From assembly GCF_009766105.1 (NCBI RefSeq), contig NZ_LMUH01000006.1:124001-188000 (forward strand): 64,000 nt of DNA. The letters are read 5' to 3'. The translations under genes were made by a program, and so were the position numbers. This DNA is from Granulicella sp. S156 (GTDB lineage Bacteria; Acidobacteriota; Terriglobia; Terriglobales; Acidobacteriaceae). This document shows, piece by piece, positions 28,480 through 37,311 of the stretch; position 1 is the first letter of the stretch, and each line of letters begins with the position of its first letter. Below the pieces are notes generated by a model. It saw nothing but the letters and a program-made list of their open reading frames with translations. It made no database searches and was not told the origin of the DNA.

Positions 28480-28587
28480 GGCAAAGGCGATTTTGCGTCT
28501 GCGGCGATTGTCGATAGAATGACAGAGGAGCAAGCCAGACGCAAAGCGCATCACACACCTTTGTGTTGCACTCCGCATCCAGAGCAG

Positions 28588-28663
28588 GCCGACGTAGCTC
28601 AGTTGGTAGAGCAGCTGATTCGTAATCAGCAGGTCAACGGTTCAAGTCCGTTCGTCGGCTCCA
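28588..28663 (+). tRNA. tRNA-Thr (anticodon CGT)
   Basis: A complete cloverleaf. Acceptor GCCGACG pairs with CGTCGGC; the D-arm is GCTCAGTTGGTAGAGC; the anticodon arm CTGATTCGTAATCAG has CGT in the loop; the T-arm contains GGTTCAAGTCC; the CCA is encoded. Its 3' end is 20 bases from the stop of a convergent tyrosine recombinase, the usual geometry of an element integrated at a tRNA gene. Confidence 0.98.
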
Positions 28664-28683
28664 TCTTTTCAAAGACTTAGCCT

Positions 28684-29778
28684 TCAGTTGACCGCCATCT
28701 GCTGTACAACTGCTGTACAAGCTATTTTTTCTTCCAATATACGCATCGCCTCCTGCGCCACTCGTGGCGCAGTTTTGATGTAGAAGCGCTGGGTCGTACT
28801 CACGTCCTCGTGCCTCAGAATGCATTGGATCGTGGTGTCTTCCACACCCAACTCCTTGAGGTTGGTCGCGAGGCCGCGACGGTACGCCTGCCAGCCCTTC
28901 CATTGCATGCCGTTCGCTTCAAACACTGGCTTGAGGATGCGATCGGCGATGTTGTCCAGATCGAGCGCTCCGCCGCTACGGTTGGGGAACATGAATCCCG
29001 CCGCCGTCTTCGGTCGAATCGCATCGAGCAACAGGCGAAGAGGCCGAATGATCGGGACCAACCCCGGTTCATCCACGTCCTCATCAGTTTTGGTGCTCTT
29101 CAGCGTGGTGTTCCATACGCTACGACAGATGGCTAATGCTTTGCCATTATCGTCCTCCCACCACAATCCCCGTATTTCACCCTTACGAAGGGCGGCAAAG
29201 GCGGTGACGCCGATAATCGCGCGCATTTGATCCGCACTGATTCCAGCGACATGAACTTCCGCCTTGATCCCCGTTCTCCTACGAGTGATACGGGCTGTCT
29301 TACGCTTGCGAGGTAGTGGTTGGGGAACGACGATAGGATCCCTCGTAAAGAGCTCCAAATGCCTCAGGATCTCGTCCAGGCTGTACGCAAGGCGCTTGCG
29401 GCCGTGCTTTCTTCCCTTGGGGATCCTGACGCCCGTTGTCGGGTTTGCACCGTCGTACACGCCCAGGTTACGGGCCTCGGTGAAGATGGCGCTGAGCGTC
29501 ACCTTAATCGTCTTGTACGTTCCATGTGCGCGGTTCGTCCCGTGCTCATCTTCGACTGCATTGAGCAGCGTCTGAATGTGCATTGGACGAACATCCCGAA
29601 GCCGTAAGCCTCCGGCTCGTGGTTTTAGGTGACACTCCCACGTATCCCGATAGCACTTGAGCCCGGCTCCAGTGAGCCGCCGCCTGCATGCAGGCAGAAA
29701 CGTGTTGTCCACGAAATCCACGAGTGAAACTCCCGATCCGGGATGGAACCCACCTCCAGCGCCGCGACGTGCATCCAC
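28684..29778 (-). CDS. Tyrosine recombinase / phage-type integrase, perhaps 5'-truncated
   Basis: 364 residues from a GTG. Residues 18-110 resemble the SAM-like core-binding domain (DFVDNTFLPACRRRL, YRDTWECHLKPRAGG). Catalytic residues visible: Arg198 in FAALRKGEIRGL, Lys230 region (KSTKT), Arg in AYRRGLATNL, His323 in LRHEDVSTTQ and nucleophile Tyr333 in RFYIKT. The usual His of the H-x-x-R box is Tyr or Arg here, as in some relatives. The usual N-terminal arm-binding domain is absent. The 5' end overlaps, in antisense, a ParB remnant, so the gene may have lost its beginning. It faces tRNA-Thr. Confidence 0.88.
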   Translation of the reverse strand: MDARRGAGGGFHPGSGVSLVDFVDNTFLPACRRRLTGAGLKCYRDTWECHLKPRAGGLRLRDVRPMHIQTLLNAVEDEHGTNRAHGTYKTIKVTLSAIFTEARNLGVYDGANPTTGVRIPKGRKHGRKRLAYSLDEILRHLELFTRDPIVVPQPLPRKRKTARITRRRTGIKAEVHVAGISADQMRAIIGVTAFAALRKGEIRGLWWEDDNGKALAICRSVWNTTLKSTKTDEDVDEPGLVPIIRPLRLLLDAIRPKTAAGFMFPNRSGGALDLDNIADRILKPVFEANGMQWKGWQAYRRGLATNLKELGVEDTTIQCILRHEDVSTTQRFYIKTAPRVAQEAMRILEEKIACTAVVQQMAVN

Positions 29779-29960
29779 TCGAAGAGGCGCGGAGCTTCAA
29801 ACGGCTGCTCGACCTGGAAGAGCCTAAGTACAGCTTGGAGCAGATTGCGGCCAAGATCGGCAAACCACCCGCGTACGTCGCTACCCGTTTGAAGTTGACC
29901 GAGCTTGCCGAAGTGGTTGTTGAGGAGTTCTACCGTTAGGAGATTGGCGTCGGCCATGCG
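29754..29960 (+). pseudogene. ParB/Spo0J family remnant
   Basis: The frame reads LQRRDVHPLEEARSFKRLL, then LEEPKYSLEQIAAKIGKPPA, YVATRLKLTELAEVVVEEFYR, a TAG stop at 29937-29939, and resumes as EIGVGHA. This is the central ParB helix-turn-helix region (compare ...QREDVHPLEEA... and ...DEIGVGHAL... in intact plasmid or ICE homologues). The DNA-binding N-terminus and the C-terminus are both missing. The stop in mid-domain and flanking loss mark it as a fragment. It points to a former conjugative or plasmid-like element. Confidence 0.8.
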
Positions 29961-30031
29961 CCGCACGGGCCCGCTTCTAAAGAGACCATCAATCATGTGT
30001 AAACCCCGAATTTCTGAATCAACGAAGACAG

Positions 30032-32413
30032 CTAGTACAGTTCGTGCTCATAGAGGCGAAGCTGTCGCATCGGTGGGAAATCGGAATCCGCATCTTTCCA
30101 TATACCATCTAACTCGGCAAACTGCCGGGAGGCTTCGGCTCTGTTTCCCGATAATGCCTGGGTTCTTCCCAACTCGAGCATAGCGAGGCTGATGTACGGA
30201 GACTGCGGACGAAGCATGCGATGTTCAAGCACCCGCTGGAACTCACTTGCAGCCTGCGCGTACTGATGCTTCTGCATATAAATAAGGCCGCGGTAGTAGG
30301 GCGGAGAAAGTATGGTTGCCGCGCAGAAATCGTATGGGCGGGCTGCAGCCAGCCGGCGCAGGGCTTCATCCGGATTATGTTGCTTGAGAGCAATCGTGGC
30401 ATTGGCAGAAGCGAGAATCACGGAATTTACAATCGTGTTGGATGAATTCTGCAACGCAGATCTGTGGGCTAAGGCTTCGGAGTGCGCAGTGTCACCAGCA
30501 CGGGCAAGGGCCAACGAGGCAACGGATTGCAGGTAGGCATCGTTGGGGGCCATCGCAACGGCCTGCATAGTGTCGTGGATCGCTTGCTGCGGAAGGCCAA
30601 GGTCCGCTTCGAGAGTGGCCCAATCGATACGCACGCTAACACCCCGTAGAGAATTATTGGCATGCTCAGCAAGCGAAAAATATCGGGCGCTCTCTCGTAG
30701 CTGGCCGCGATAGGCATAGCGGCAGGCCAGCTCTTCGACGAGCCAGTCATCGATGGGCTCTGTACTCGCCTGCCGAAGCAAATCGGGAGGAAGCACACCA
30801 TGATTCATAGACAGAAGATTGGCGAAACAGACGCGGCGGAAAAATTCAGAGTCTCTGACCGATTGTGGAGAACTGTTGCACAACCGGCTCAAGGTCCCAT
30901 AGTCGCCTAAAGCCAGATGAGCCCAAGCAAGAGTGCCTTGAAACATGGAAGAGTCAGGTTGCCATTTTGTCGCCTCCAGGGCAAGCGTCAAGGCCTTCTG
31001 CGGCTCGCCAATGTCGAGGTACTCCACTGCGAGGTTGTTCATGGGCACGGGATCGTGCGGATAGATGGAAAGCCACACCTGGTAAGTGCGTACGGAGCTT
31101 GGGAGGTCACCGGTCACGTAGGTGTCGTTGTGGGCCGCGATGTAGAGTCGCTCACGGTCCGTTGTGCGCGCGCGCAGATCGAAGGCCTTTTTGTAATACT
31201 GCACGCCTAGGGAGCGGTTGTCGAAGCCGATATAGATTGCGCCCAGACGACCGTAGGCGAGGGCAAATTGAGGGTCGAGCTTGATGGCCAGCTCGTAATA
31301 GGGAATGGCGTTACTAATCTGGCCTCGGCGGCGGCTTTCCTCGCCGATGGTGAATGCTTTGAGAGCCGCAAGAGAACTGGTCGTAGCCTGGGCTACAGGG
31401 ACATTGAATCTTCTGAGCGAGGGTTCAGGCTCTCCAAGCTGACGGCGGAGTTTTTCCGTGACCGCATTCAGGGCGGTCAGCACGTCTTCCTGTGCTGGCG
31501 CGTAGCTCTCCTGTGTGGCCAGCAGCCTGCCGCTGCCGCATTTCCAAACTTTAACCTGCACAAGGTAGCCGGGCTGCTGATTCTGGACTTCGCCGCGCAG
31601 GAGAATCTTTCCTTTGAGCGTCGAGCAGGCGCGTAGCTCATCTTCGAGGTTGGCGGATGAGAGATCGGGAACCAGACGCCGGAAAGCGGACTCATCGATC
31701 AGGCGGAGATAGGGTGATTCCTCCAGCTTGACCTGAAAGGCTGGAGACAGGACACCACTGAAGTCGGCTTCTCCCGATGCGTTGGCAAAGCCGCCATCCA
31801 TAACGCTGTCATGGTCGCTGACGAGAGAGGCTGCTGCCGAGCGCCGGTAGTAGACGCTTGCGGCAATGGCCAGTACGGCCAGAATCAGGGCACCGATCGA
31901 TATGCGCCGGAGGCGCGGCGTCCACAGGCTTGCCGGGAAGCGACGCTTGGGAGTGGTGTCTACGGAATGGACATCGAGATTGGCAGAAAGAGGCCGGGAC
32001 GGGACGACACCTACCCTAACGGATACTTTTTCCGACGTCAGCCGGACCGGTGTCACCTGGCCGATGAATTGGTAGCCGCGGCCGGCGATGGTTCGGATGT
32101 AGTGTGGATCGGATGCGCTGTCCTGCAGGGCATCGCGCAGCTTCCGCATCGCAACACGGAGACTGCTGTCGAAGTCCATAAAGGTTTTATCGCTCCAGAG
32201 GCGAGCCTGAAGCGTCTCCTGGGAAACAACCCGGCCAGGTTCTTCCAGAAGGACCAGAAGCGCTTGAAAGGGGAGTCTCTGAATCCGGGTTTTCTCACCA
32301 TCCTTCAGCAGCAGCCCGAGGCGAACCTTCACCTCAAAGCCATCGAAGAGGTACGAATCAACCTCTCTCAGACTGTCCTCTTTGCTTTCCAACCATCCTG
32401 CTGTCTCCGCCAT
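30032..32413 (-). CDS. Winged-helix DNA-binding, membrane-spanning TPR regulator (CadC/ToxR-type)
   Basis: 793 residues. Residues 18-115 are a Trans_reg_C/OmpR-type winged helix: FEVKVRLGLLLKDGEKTRIQ, PFQALLVLLEEPGRVVSQETLQ, SLRVAMRKLRDALQD, YIRTIAGRGYQFIG. A single transmembrane helix (ISIGALILAVLAIAASVYY) lies near 170-190. The remainder, in the periplasm, holds many TPRs (e.g. AIPYYELAIKLDPQFALAYGRLGAIYIG). Such one-component regulators sense a periplasmic state and act directly on DNA. It is divergent from the S53 peptidase, 283 bases apart, so that peptidase is the likeliest target. Confidence 0.88.
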   Translation of the reverse strand: MAETAGWLESKEDSLREVDSYLFDGFEVKVRLGLLLKDGEKTRIQRLPFQALLVLLEEPGRVVSQETLQARLWSDKTFMDFDSSLRVAMRKLRDALQDSASDPHYIRTIAGRGYQFIGQVTPVRLTSEKVSVRVGVVPSRPLSANLDVHSVDTTPKRRFPASLWTPRLRRISIGALILAVLAIAASVYYRRSAAASLVSDHDSVMDGGFANASGEADFSGVLSPAFQVKLEESPYLRLIDESAFRRLVPDLSSANLEDELRACSTLKGKILLRGEVQNQQPGYLVQVKVWKCGSGRLLATQESYAPAQEDVLTALNAVTEKLRRQLGEPEPSLRRFNVPVAQATTSSLAALKAFTIGEESRRRGQISNAIPYYELAIKLDPQFALAYGRLGAIYIGFDNRSLGVQYYKKAFDLRARTTDRERLYIAAHNDTYVTGDLPSSVRTYQVWLSIYPHDPVPMNNLAVEYLDIGEPQKALTLALEATKWQPDSSMFQGTLAWAHLALGDYGTLSRLCNSSPQSVRDSEFFRRVCFANLLSMNHGVLPPDLLRQASTEPIDDWLVEELACRYAYRGQLRESARYFSLAEHANNSLRGVSVRIDWATLEADLGLPQQAIHDTMQAVAMAPNDAYLQSVASLALARAGDTAHSEALAHRSALQNSSNTIVNSVILASANATIALKQHNPDEALRRLAAARPYDFCAATILSPPYYRGLIYMQKHQYAQAASEFQRVLEHRMLRPQSPYISLAMLELGRTQALSGNRAEASRQFAELDGIWKDADSDFPPMRQLRLYEHELY

Positions 32414-32637
32414 CTACCCTCTGCGAACCGACTTTGCCTGTAGTCGTCCATCCCGTCAAGTGGTTGGATATAAAGAAGATTAGAGAAAATTAACAACTGT
32501 TCACATCAGTTTCGTTGACAAACAATTCATAGAAAGTTTTCTTCAAGATATAAGAGGTTCGCTGCTACTTCCCGATGTCACGGCGAAGCCGAAGGTCGAG
32601 CGGGTGCAATTCTCTCACTGCCCCCAACAGCGCTAGC

Positions 32638-32654
32638 GGCAGCTTTGGGCTGCC
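32638..32654 (+). other. Short hairpin in the S53 peptidase leader
   Basis: GGCAGC-TTTGG-GCTGCC with 6 perfect pairs, followed by AAGTTTTC. It lies 43 bases before the S53 peptidase ATG. The rest of the 283-base divergent gap has an AT-rich stretch at 32460-32570 with TTGACA at about 32515, but I could not place a matching -10. Possible attenuator or simply a stem in the leader. Confidence 0.35.
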
Positions 32655-32696
32655 AAGTTTTCAAAATGTTAATCGATGTTACAGGAGCTCAATCGC

Positions 32697-35600
32697 ATGC
32701 CTGAATACTCCGTCGGGAGAAGACTCTCCCTGTCTCTGATGATTGTGTTGCTTTTGGTGGGCAACTCACTGGCGCTGTTTTCCGCTCAGGCGCATGCTCA
32801 GGCTGCTCCCATGGTCAAGGAACAGGTCAGCGATTCCAAGCTGGTTACGCTGAAAAATAATGTCCATCCTCTTGCCAAAGCGGAGTATGACCAGGGGGCT
32901 GTGCCGGAGTCGACTCCGACGGGCGGCCTGTTGCTGACGCTGAAGCGGCCAGTGCAGCAACAGGCTACTCTGCGAAACTATCTGGTCTCCGCGCATACTA
33001 AGGGATCCGCAAATTTCCACAAGTGGCTGACCCCCGCCCAGTTCGGCGAGCGCTTTGGGCCTGCGGAGTCGGATATTGCCGCGGTGATGACCTGGCTGGA
33101 ATCGCATGGCTTCCAGGTTGAAAAGATCGGCGCAGGCCGGTCGGCGATCGAGTTCTCGGGAACTGCGGGCAATGTGAAGGAAGCCTTCCACACTGAGCTG
33201 CACGCCTACCTGGTCAACGGGCAACTGCATCACTCCAACGTGACGAATCCACAGATTCCGGAGGCGCTCAGTCCAGTCATTGCTGGCATCGGCGCGCTAA
33301 ATGACTTCCATCCCCAATCGGAGATGGAATCCCTGGGAAACGCCACAATGAACCTCTCTACGCACAAGGTCGTTCCCCAGTGGACCACGCCCAATGGCAA
33401 CGGCGGAACCGACTACATAGTAGCGCCGGAAGACTTTGCCACACAATATGACCTGACGCCTCTGTATATGGAAGGCATTACCGGCGCGGGGCAGCGCATC
33501 GGCATTCTCAACGACTCCAACATTGATATCGGCCAGGTGAGCGCCTATCGCAAGCTCTACAACCTCGACGGCTCCAGCACGCCGAATCTTCCGCAGACCA
33601 TCATCGATGGGGACGATCCTGGGATTAACGGCGATTCGGGCGAGGCTTACCTCGATGTTGAGCTTGCCGGAGCCGTTGCTCCGCAGGCCTCCATCGACCT
33701 CTACATTGCCGCAAACACCGACTATGCCAACGGACTTGATCTCGCCATCCTGCGCGCCATAGAGGACGACCGTGATCCGGTGCTGAGCCTCAGCTTCGGA
33801 GGCTGCGAGGCTGCTTACGGCGCTTCCACGTTGGCGTTCTACAACGCCGCCTGGGAACAGGCCGCAGCTCAGGGCCAGACCGTGCTGGTCGCTACGGGTG
33901 ATTCCGGCTCGGCGGGCTGCGATTCGTCAAACAGCTATATGGCCGAATATGGTTTACAGGTCAATGGTCTGGCTTCTACGCCGTGGAATGTTGCCGTGGG
34001 TGGCACGGATTTCTATTACAGCGACTATGCGACCGGGGGAGCCAGTGCCAGCCAGTACTGGGCCAGCACAAACGACAACAACCTTGGTTCGCTCACCAAG
34101 CCGCTTCCAGAACAGGTCTGGAACAACAACATCTATGGCCTGAATACCTCCGGCTACGATTTTCCGGACGTCATTGGGGGCGGCGGCGGACAGAGCACCT
34201 GTGCAGATCCCAACGGGCCTCTGGCCGGACAGAATCCACTGACAGCGATTGGTTACTGTCAGAAGCTTGGCGGATACGCGAAACCCGACTGGCAGGCGGG
34301 CACAGGTGTGCCAAATGACCAGGTTCGCGACCTGCCCGACGTGGCGCTCTTTGCTTCCAATGGGGCAAATAACAGCTTTTACGCCATCTGCGCGGGGCCG
34401 CAGCAGTGCATTCCCTCGGATGGCTCTGTATCCTTCAGCGGCGTCGGCGGAACCTCCGCATCGACACCCGCCTTTGCCGCCATTATGGCGCTGGTCAATC
34501 AGAAATACGGACCTCAGGGACAAGCGGATTATGTTCTCTATCCGCTGGCTAAGCAGGTCCCCACGGCCTTTCACGATGTGACGGTGGGGTCGAACAACGA
34601 GCCCTGCGATGGAACGCTGACTTTTGAGCAATACGACTTCAACTGCTCAGCGGATGCAACTGTGGGCAACTTTTCTCTGCAGAACTGGTATGCCGCCGCC
34701 GGCTACGACATGGGCAGCGGACTGGGCAGTGTGGATGCCGACGTCCTGGTGACGAACTGGAACAAAGTCACTTTCACGCCGACAACGCTTACCTTCAGCG
34801 CCACCCCCACAAGCATTGCCCACGGACAAAAAGTGACGCTGACCGCTTACGTCGGCGCCAGCTCCGGCTCGGAGACGCCAACCGGTGTAGTTGCTGTAAT
34901 AGCCGACACGCCGCTCACCGCGAACAAGAGCCAGCTTACAATTCCGCTGAATAGCACCGGAACAGGCGCAACCACCGTGAACTACCTGCCTGGCGGGACC
35001 TACAACCTCTACGGGCAATACACCGGCGACGGTACCTTTGGCGGAGCCACCTCTACGCCAATTTCCCTCACCGTCACTCCCGAGAACAGCGCGCTCAGCA
35101 TCGTCAGCAACGTAGGCGGCACCAGTCCTGTAACGCCGGTGCAAAGCGGGGCGTCGATTCCGTACGGAACGACGATTTCGCTGAGCATCCAGCCGATTGG
35201 CGTCAATGCTGCCAAAGGCCAGAGCGACGGTATTGCCACCGGCACGGTCACGGTGACGGACAACGGAAATCCGCTGTCCACGATAGCGCTTGACAGCACC
35301 GGGGCGGCTTTCTTCACCTCCGCGGCTCTTGCCATCGGCAGTCACAGCTTTACTGTCAGCTACTCCGGCGATGCGAGCTTTAGCGCTTCTTCTTCGGCTT
35401 CGCCGATTACCTTTAGTGTTGCTAAAGGTGCGACCACGACCTACCTGGATTCCAGCACAGCCTCGTACTTCACCCAGGGCTACCCTTTTTACGGATACAT
35501 CTTTGTACAGGGCTCGTATCCCACGGGCGCCACCGGCGGCGGAGCGCCTCCAACGGGCAGCGTCGTAACCACTCTGAGCAATTCGACGCAGACACTGGTG

Positions 35601-36689
35601 GAGACGGTTCAGCTCTCTCCGCTTGCCGCCTCGGGCGCTGCTTACGGTATTGCGACTTACGATCAACTGCCCGTGGGCACCTACAACCTGACCACTACCT
35701 ACTCTGGCGACAGCAACTGGGCAGGCTCGACGAGCACGATCAAAAACTATGTGGATGTGGTGGCGCCGACCACGCCGCAGATGCTCACCACCACCACGCT
35801 GGCCATTACCTCGCCGACGAACCCGCAGGATATTCAGCCGGGCACCCCCGTAACAGTAGTGGCCACCACCGCCGGACCGACGGGAGCGTCTGTGGCTCCG
35901 ACCGGATACTTCGGCTTCCTCTCGGCCGGCAGCCAAGAGGAGCTGTGCGTCAGGGTGGGCACGCCTGCCACAAGCGGGGCTACGATAACTGCAACATGCA
36001 CCTACACGGCGACGAATGCGTATCCGAACACGCAGACGGTATTTGCCGAGTACCTGGGCGACCAGAACTATATCGGCTCGATGAGCTCCATCCTGTCGTA
36101 TAGCAATCCCTCCGGGGATTTCACGCTGACTGCCCAGAACCAGAGCGTCGTGGTGCAGGCCGGCACGCCAGCCTCTGCCGCGGTCCTGCTAGCCTCTTCC
36201 ACCTCGAACCCGTACACCGGCAGTGTCAGCCTGACCTGCTCGGTCGCCGGCGGACCCTCCGGCAATACGGTGCTGCCAACCTGCTCAGTGCCAGGCTCGG
36301 TGACGCTCAGCGCGTCGGGTCAGAGCACGGCTACCGTGCAGTTGACGAGTTCCTTCCCGCCGGCGTCGAGCTCGACAAGCGGTGCCACGGCAAACACCGC
36401 AAAGAATGGAGTCAACCCTCTCTCTCGTTATCTCGCAGGGGGCAACTGGGCACTGGCTCTCGTGCTGCTGATCGGCATTCCTGTCCGGAAGCGCGCGTGG
36501 AAGGCGATGCTGATGGTGGCTCTGCTGCTCTTTGTACCTGCCATGATCATGGGATGCGGCGGCGGCTCCAAGTCGACGCCACCGCCGCCAAGCGCGACGC
36601 TTGTTCCGGCCGGAAACTACACGGTGGTCGTTACCGGTATGAATGGCTTGGTGACACATAACGTGCAGATCAACCTCACCGTCCAGTAA
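32697..36689 (+). CDS. Pro-kumamolisin / sedolisin (S53) peptidase with Ig-like repeats and unusual C-terminus
   Basis: 1330 residues from the ATG at 32697 (AGGAGC 8 bases upstream). Order: signal peptide ending AHAQA; S53 propeptide (about 40-200, FHKWLTPAQFGERFG); peptidase domain with Glu316 and Asp320 (GEAYLDVELAG), oxyanion Asp402 (TGDSGSAGCD) and nucleophile Ser587 (GGTSASTPAFA); three to four Ig-like Big_3-type repeats (e.g. GTYNLYGQYTGDGTFGGATS, SHSFTVSYSGDASFSASS); and a C-terminus with a hydrophobic helix, basic RKRAWK, a second helix and GCGGGS. S53 enzymes are acid-active secreted endopeptidases. Divergent from a TPR regulator. Confidence 0.94.
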   Translation: MPEYSVGRRLSLSLMIVLLLVGNSLALFSAQAHAQAAPMVKEQVSDSKLVTLKNNVHPLAKAEYDQGAVPESTPTGGLLLTLKRPVQQQATLRNYLVSAHTKGSANFHKWLTPAQFGERFGPAESDIAAVMTWLESHGFQVEKIGAGRSAIEFSGTAGNVKEAFHTELHAYLVNGQLHHSNVTNPQIPEALSPVIAGIGALNDFHPQSEMESLGNATMNLSTHKVVPQWTTPNGNGGTDYIVAPEDFATQYDLTPLYMEGITGAGQRIGILNDSNIDIGQVSAYRKLYNLDGSSTPNLPQTIIDGDDPGINGDSGEAYLDVELAGAVAPQASIDLYIAANTDYANGLDLAILRAIEDDRDPVLSLSFGGCEAAYGASTLAFYNAAWEQAAAQGQTVLVATGDSGSAGCDSSNSYMAEYGLQVNGLASTPWNVAVGGTDFYYSDYATGGASASQYWASTNDNNLGSLTKPLPEQVWNNNIYGLNTSGYDFPDVIGGGGGQSTCADPNGPLAGQNPLTAIGYCQKLGGYAKPDWQAGTGVPNDQVRDLPDVALFASNGANNSFYAICAGPQQCIPSDGSVSFSGVGGTSASTPAFAAIMALVNQKYGPQGQADYVLYPLAKQVPTAFHDVTVGSNNEPCDGTLTFEQYDFNCSADATVGNFSLQNWYAAAGYDMGSGLGSVDADVLVTNWNKVTFTPTTLTFSATPTSIAHGQKVTLTAYVGASSGSETPTGVVAVIADTPLTANKSQLTIPLNSTGTGATTVNYLPGGTYNLYGQYTGDGTFGGATSTPISLTVTPENSALSIVSNVGGTSPVTPVQSGASIPYGTTISLSIQPIGVNAAKGQSDGIATGTVTVTDNGNPLSTIALDSTGAAFFTSAALAIGSHSFTVSYSGDASFSASSSASPITFSVAKGATTTYLDSSTASYFTQGYPFYGYIFVQGSYPTGATGGGAPPTGSVVTTLSNSTQTLVETVQLSPLAASGAAYGIATYDQLPVGTYNLTTTYSGDSNWAGSTSTIKNYVDVVAPTTPQMLTTTTLAITSPTNPQDIQPGTPVTVVATTAGPTGASVAPTGYFGFLSAGSQEELCVRVGTPATSGATITATCTYTATNAYPNTQTVFAEYLGDQNYIGSMSSILSYSNPSGDFTLTAQNQSVVVQAGTPASAAVLLASSTSNPYTGSVSLTCSVAGGPSGNTVLPTCSVPGSVTLSASGQSTATVQLTSSFPPASSSTSGATANTAKNGVNPLSRYLAGGNWALALVLLIGIPVRKRAWKAMLMVALLLFVPAMIMGCGGGSKSTPPPPSATLVPAGNYTVVVTGMNGLVTHNVQINLTVQ

Positions 36690-36823
36690 CAACATCGATC
36701 TCCTTTTGATTTTTGTTTTTCGGGATTGGTCTGCCCGATCTTTTGTACCATCTGAATTGTTAATGTAGCGCAGCCATTGGACATATTAGGACCGCCACGT
36801 AGATCACCTTTTGTGGAAGAAAT

Positions 36824-36851
36824 TGGTGCGGGGTGGAGGACTCGAACCTCC
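36824..36851 (-). pseudogene. tRNA 3'-end remnant (possible attachment site)
   Basis: Read on the minus strand: GGAGG-TTCGAGT-CCTCC, a perfect T-arm with the invariant TTCGA, then ACCCCGC, A and CCA. The 5' two-thirds of a tRNA are absent; the sequence beyond the T-arm is unrelated. It is not a copy of the tRNA-Thr 3' end at 28641-28663. tRNA-targeting elements leave just such 3' segments at one end. Confidence 0.7.
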
Positions 36852-36879
36852 TTCGTTACTCATTGGGAATGAGAACTTG

Positions 36880-37270
36880 GCGATTCGTTTGCAGTCTCTC
36901 GATTGGGGTCTCTATACCGGCATCGCATTGTTCGGATCGATCGGAAGTGGCAAGACCTATGGGCTGATCCTGCCGGCGATGCGTCAGCTGTTCGCATACA
37001 AAGCCGACGATCCTGATCGCAAACTATACGACATTGTTCTCGAAGTCAAAGGTGGTCTCTGCCTGCAGCTCCAGCGAATCCTGAAATGGCGCGGGCGCGA
37101 ACAGGACTATGTCGAAGTCTCGCTCGATGGAAATATTCGCTACAACTCTCTCAATAACTCGCTTGGTCCCTACGCGCAGGTGTTCAATATCGCATCCATT
37201 ATCACCTCTATATGGGGGAAAGTAAGGAGCCGTTCTTGCAGCAGTCCTATACAGACCTCGTGAGATACGT
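36880..37270 (+). pseudogene. VirD4/TraG-type coupling protein remnant
   Basis: The frame contains a Walker A motif (FGSIGSGKTYGLILPAMRQLF), then YDIVLEVKGGLCLQLQRIL, SLDGNIRYNSLNNSLGPYAQ and FNIASIITSIWGK. At about 37218 one base is missing: the homologous text continues in the next frame as SKEPFLQQSYTDLVRYV to about 37266, then breaks off. Both ends are missing. VirD4/TraG ATPases feed DNA to type IV secretion systems. Start of the open frame at 36811 is antisense tRNA, not protein. Confidence 0.82.
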
Positions 37271-37311
37271 GAACCGCTGCCGCCTTGTCGAGTGGGCCTC
37301 CTGCTCTACGT

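Noticed and set aside
27585-28544. 319-codon minus-strand frame over the polygalacturonase
   Set aside because: Antisense shadow of a GH28 gene with intact catalytic motifs.
28705-28722. Direct repeat CTGTACAA twice at the integrase 3' end, as a core attachment site
   Set aside because: Too short, lies within coding sequence and has no second copy at another boundary.
34647-35936. 429-codon minus-strand frame within the S53 peptidase gene
   Set aside because: It is the shadow of a GC-rich repeat-containing gene, with Arg/Gly-rich text, no ribosome site and no family pattern.
28641-36851. tRNA-Thr 3' end and the tRNA scar at 36824-36851 as a matched attL/attR pair
   Set aside because: The acceptor sequences differ (CGTCGGC versus ACCCCGC), so they are not direct repeats of one site.
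36811-36880. N-terminal extension of the VirD4 frame (LVRGGGLEPPS)
   Set aside because: It is antisense translation of a tRNA 3' end, a known source of false proteins.
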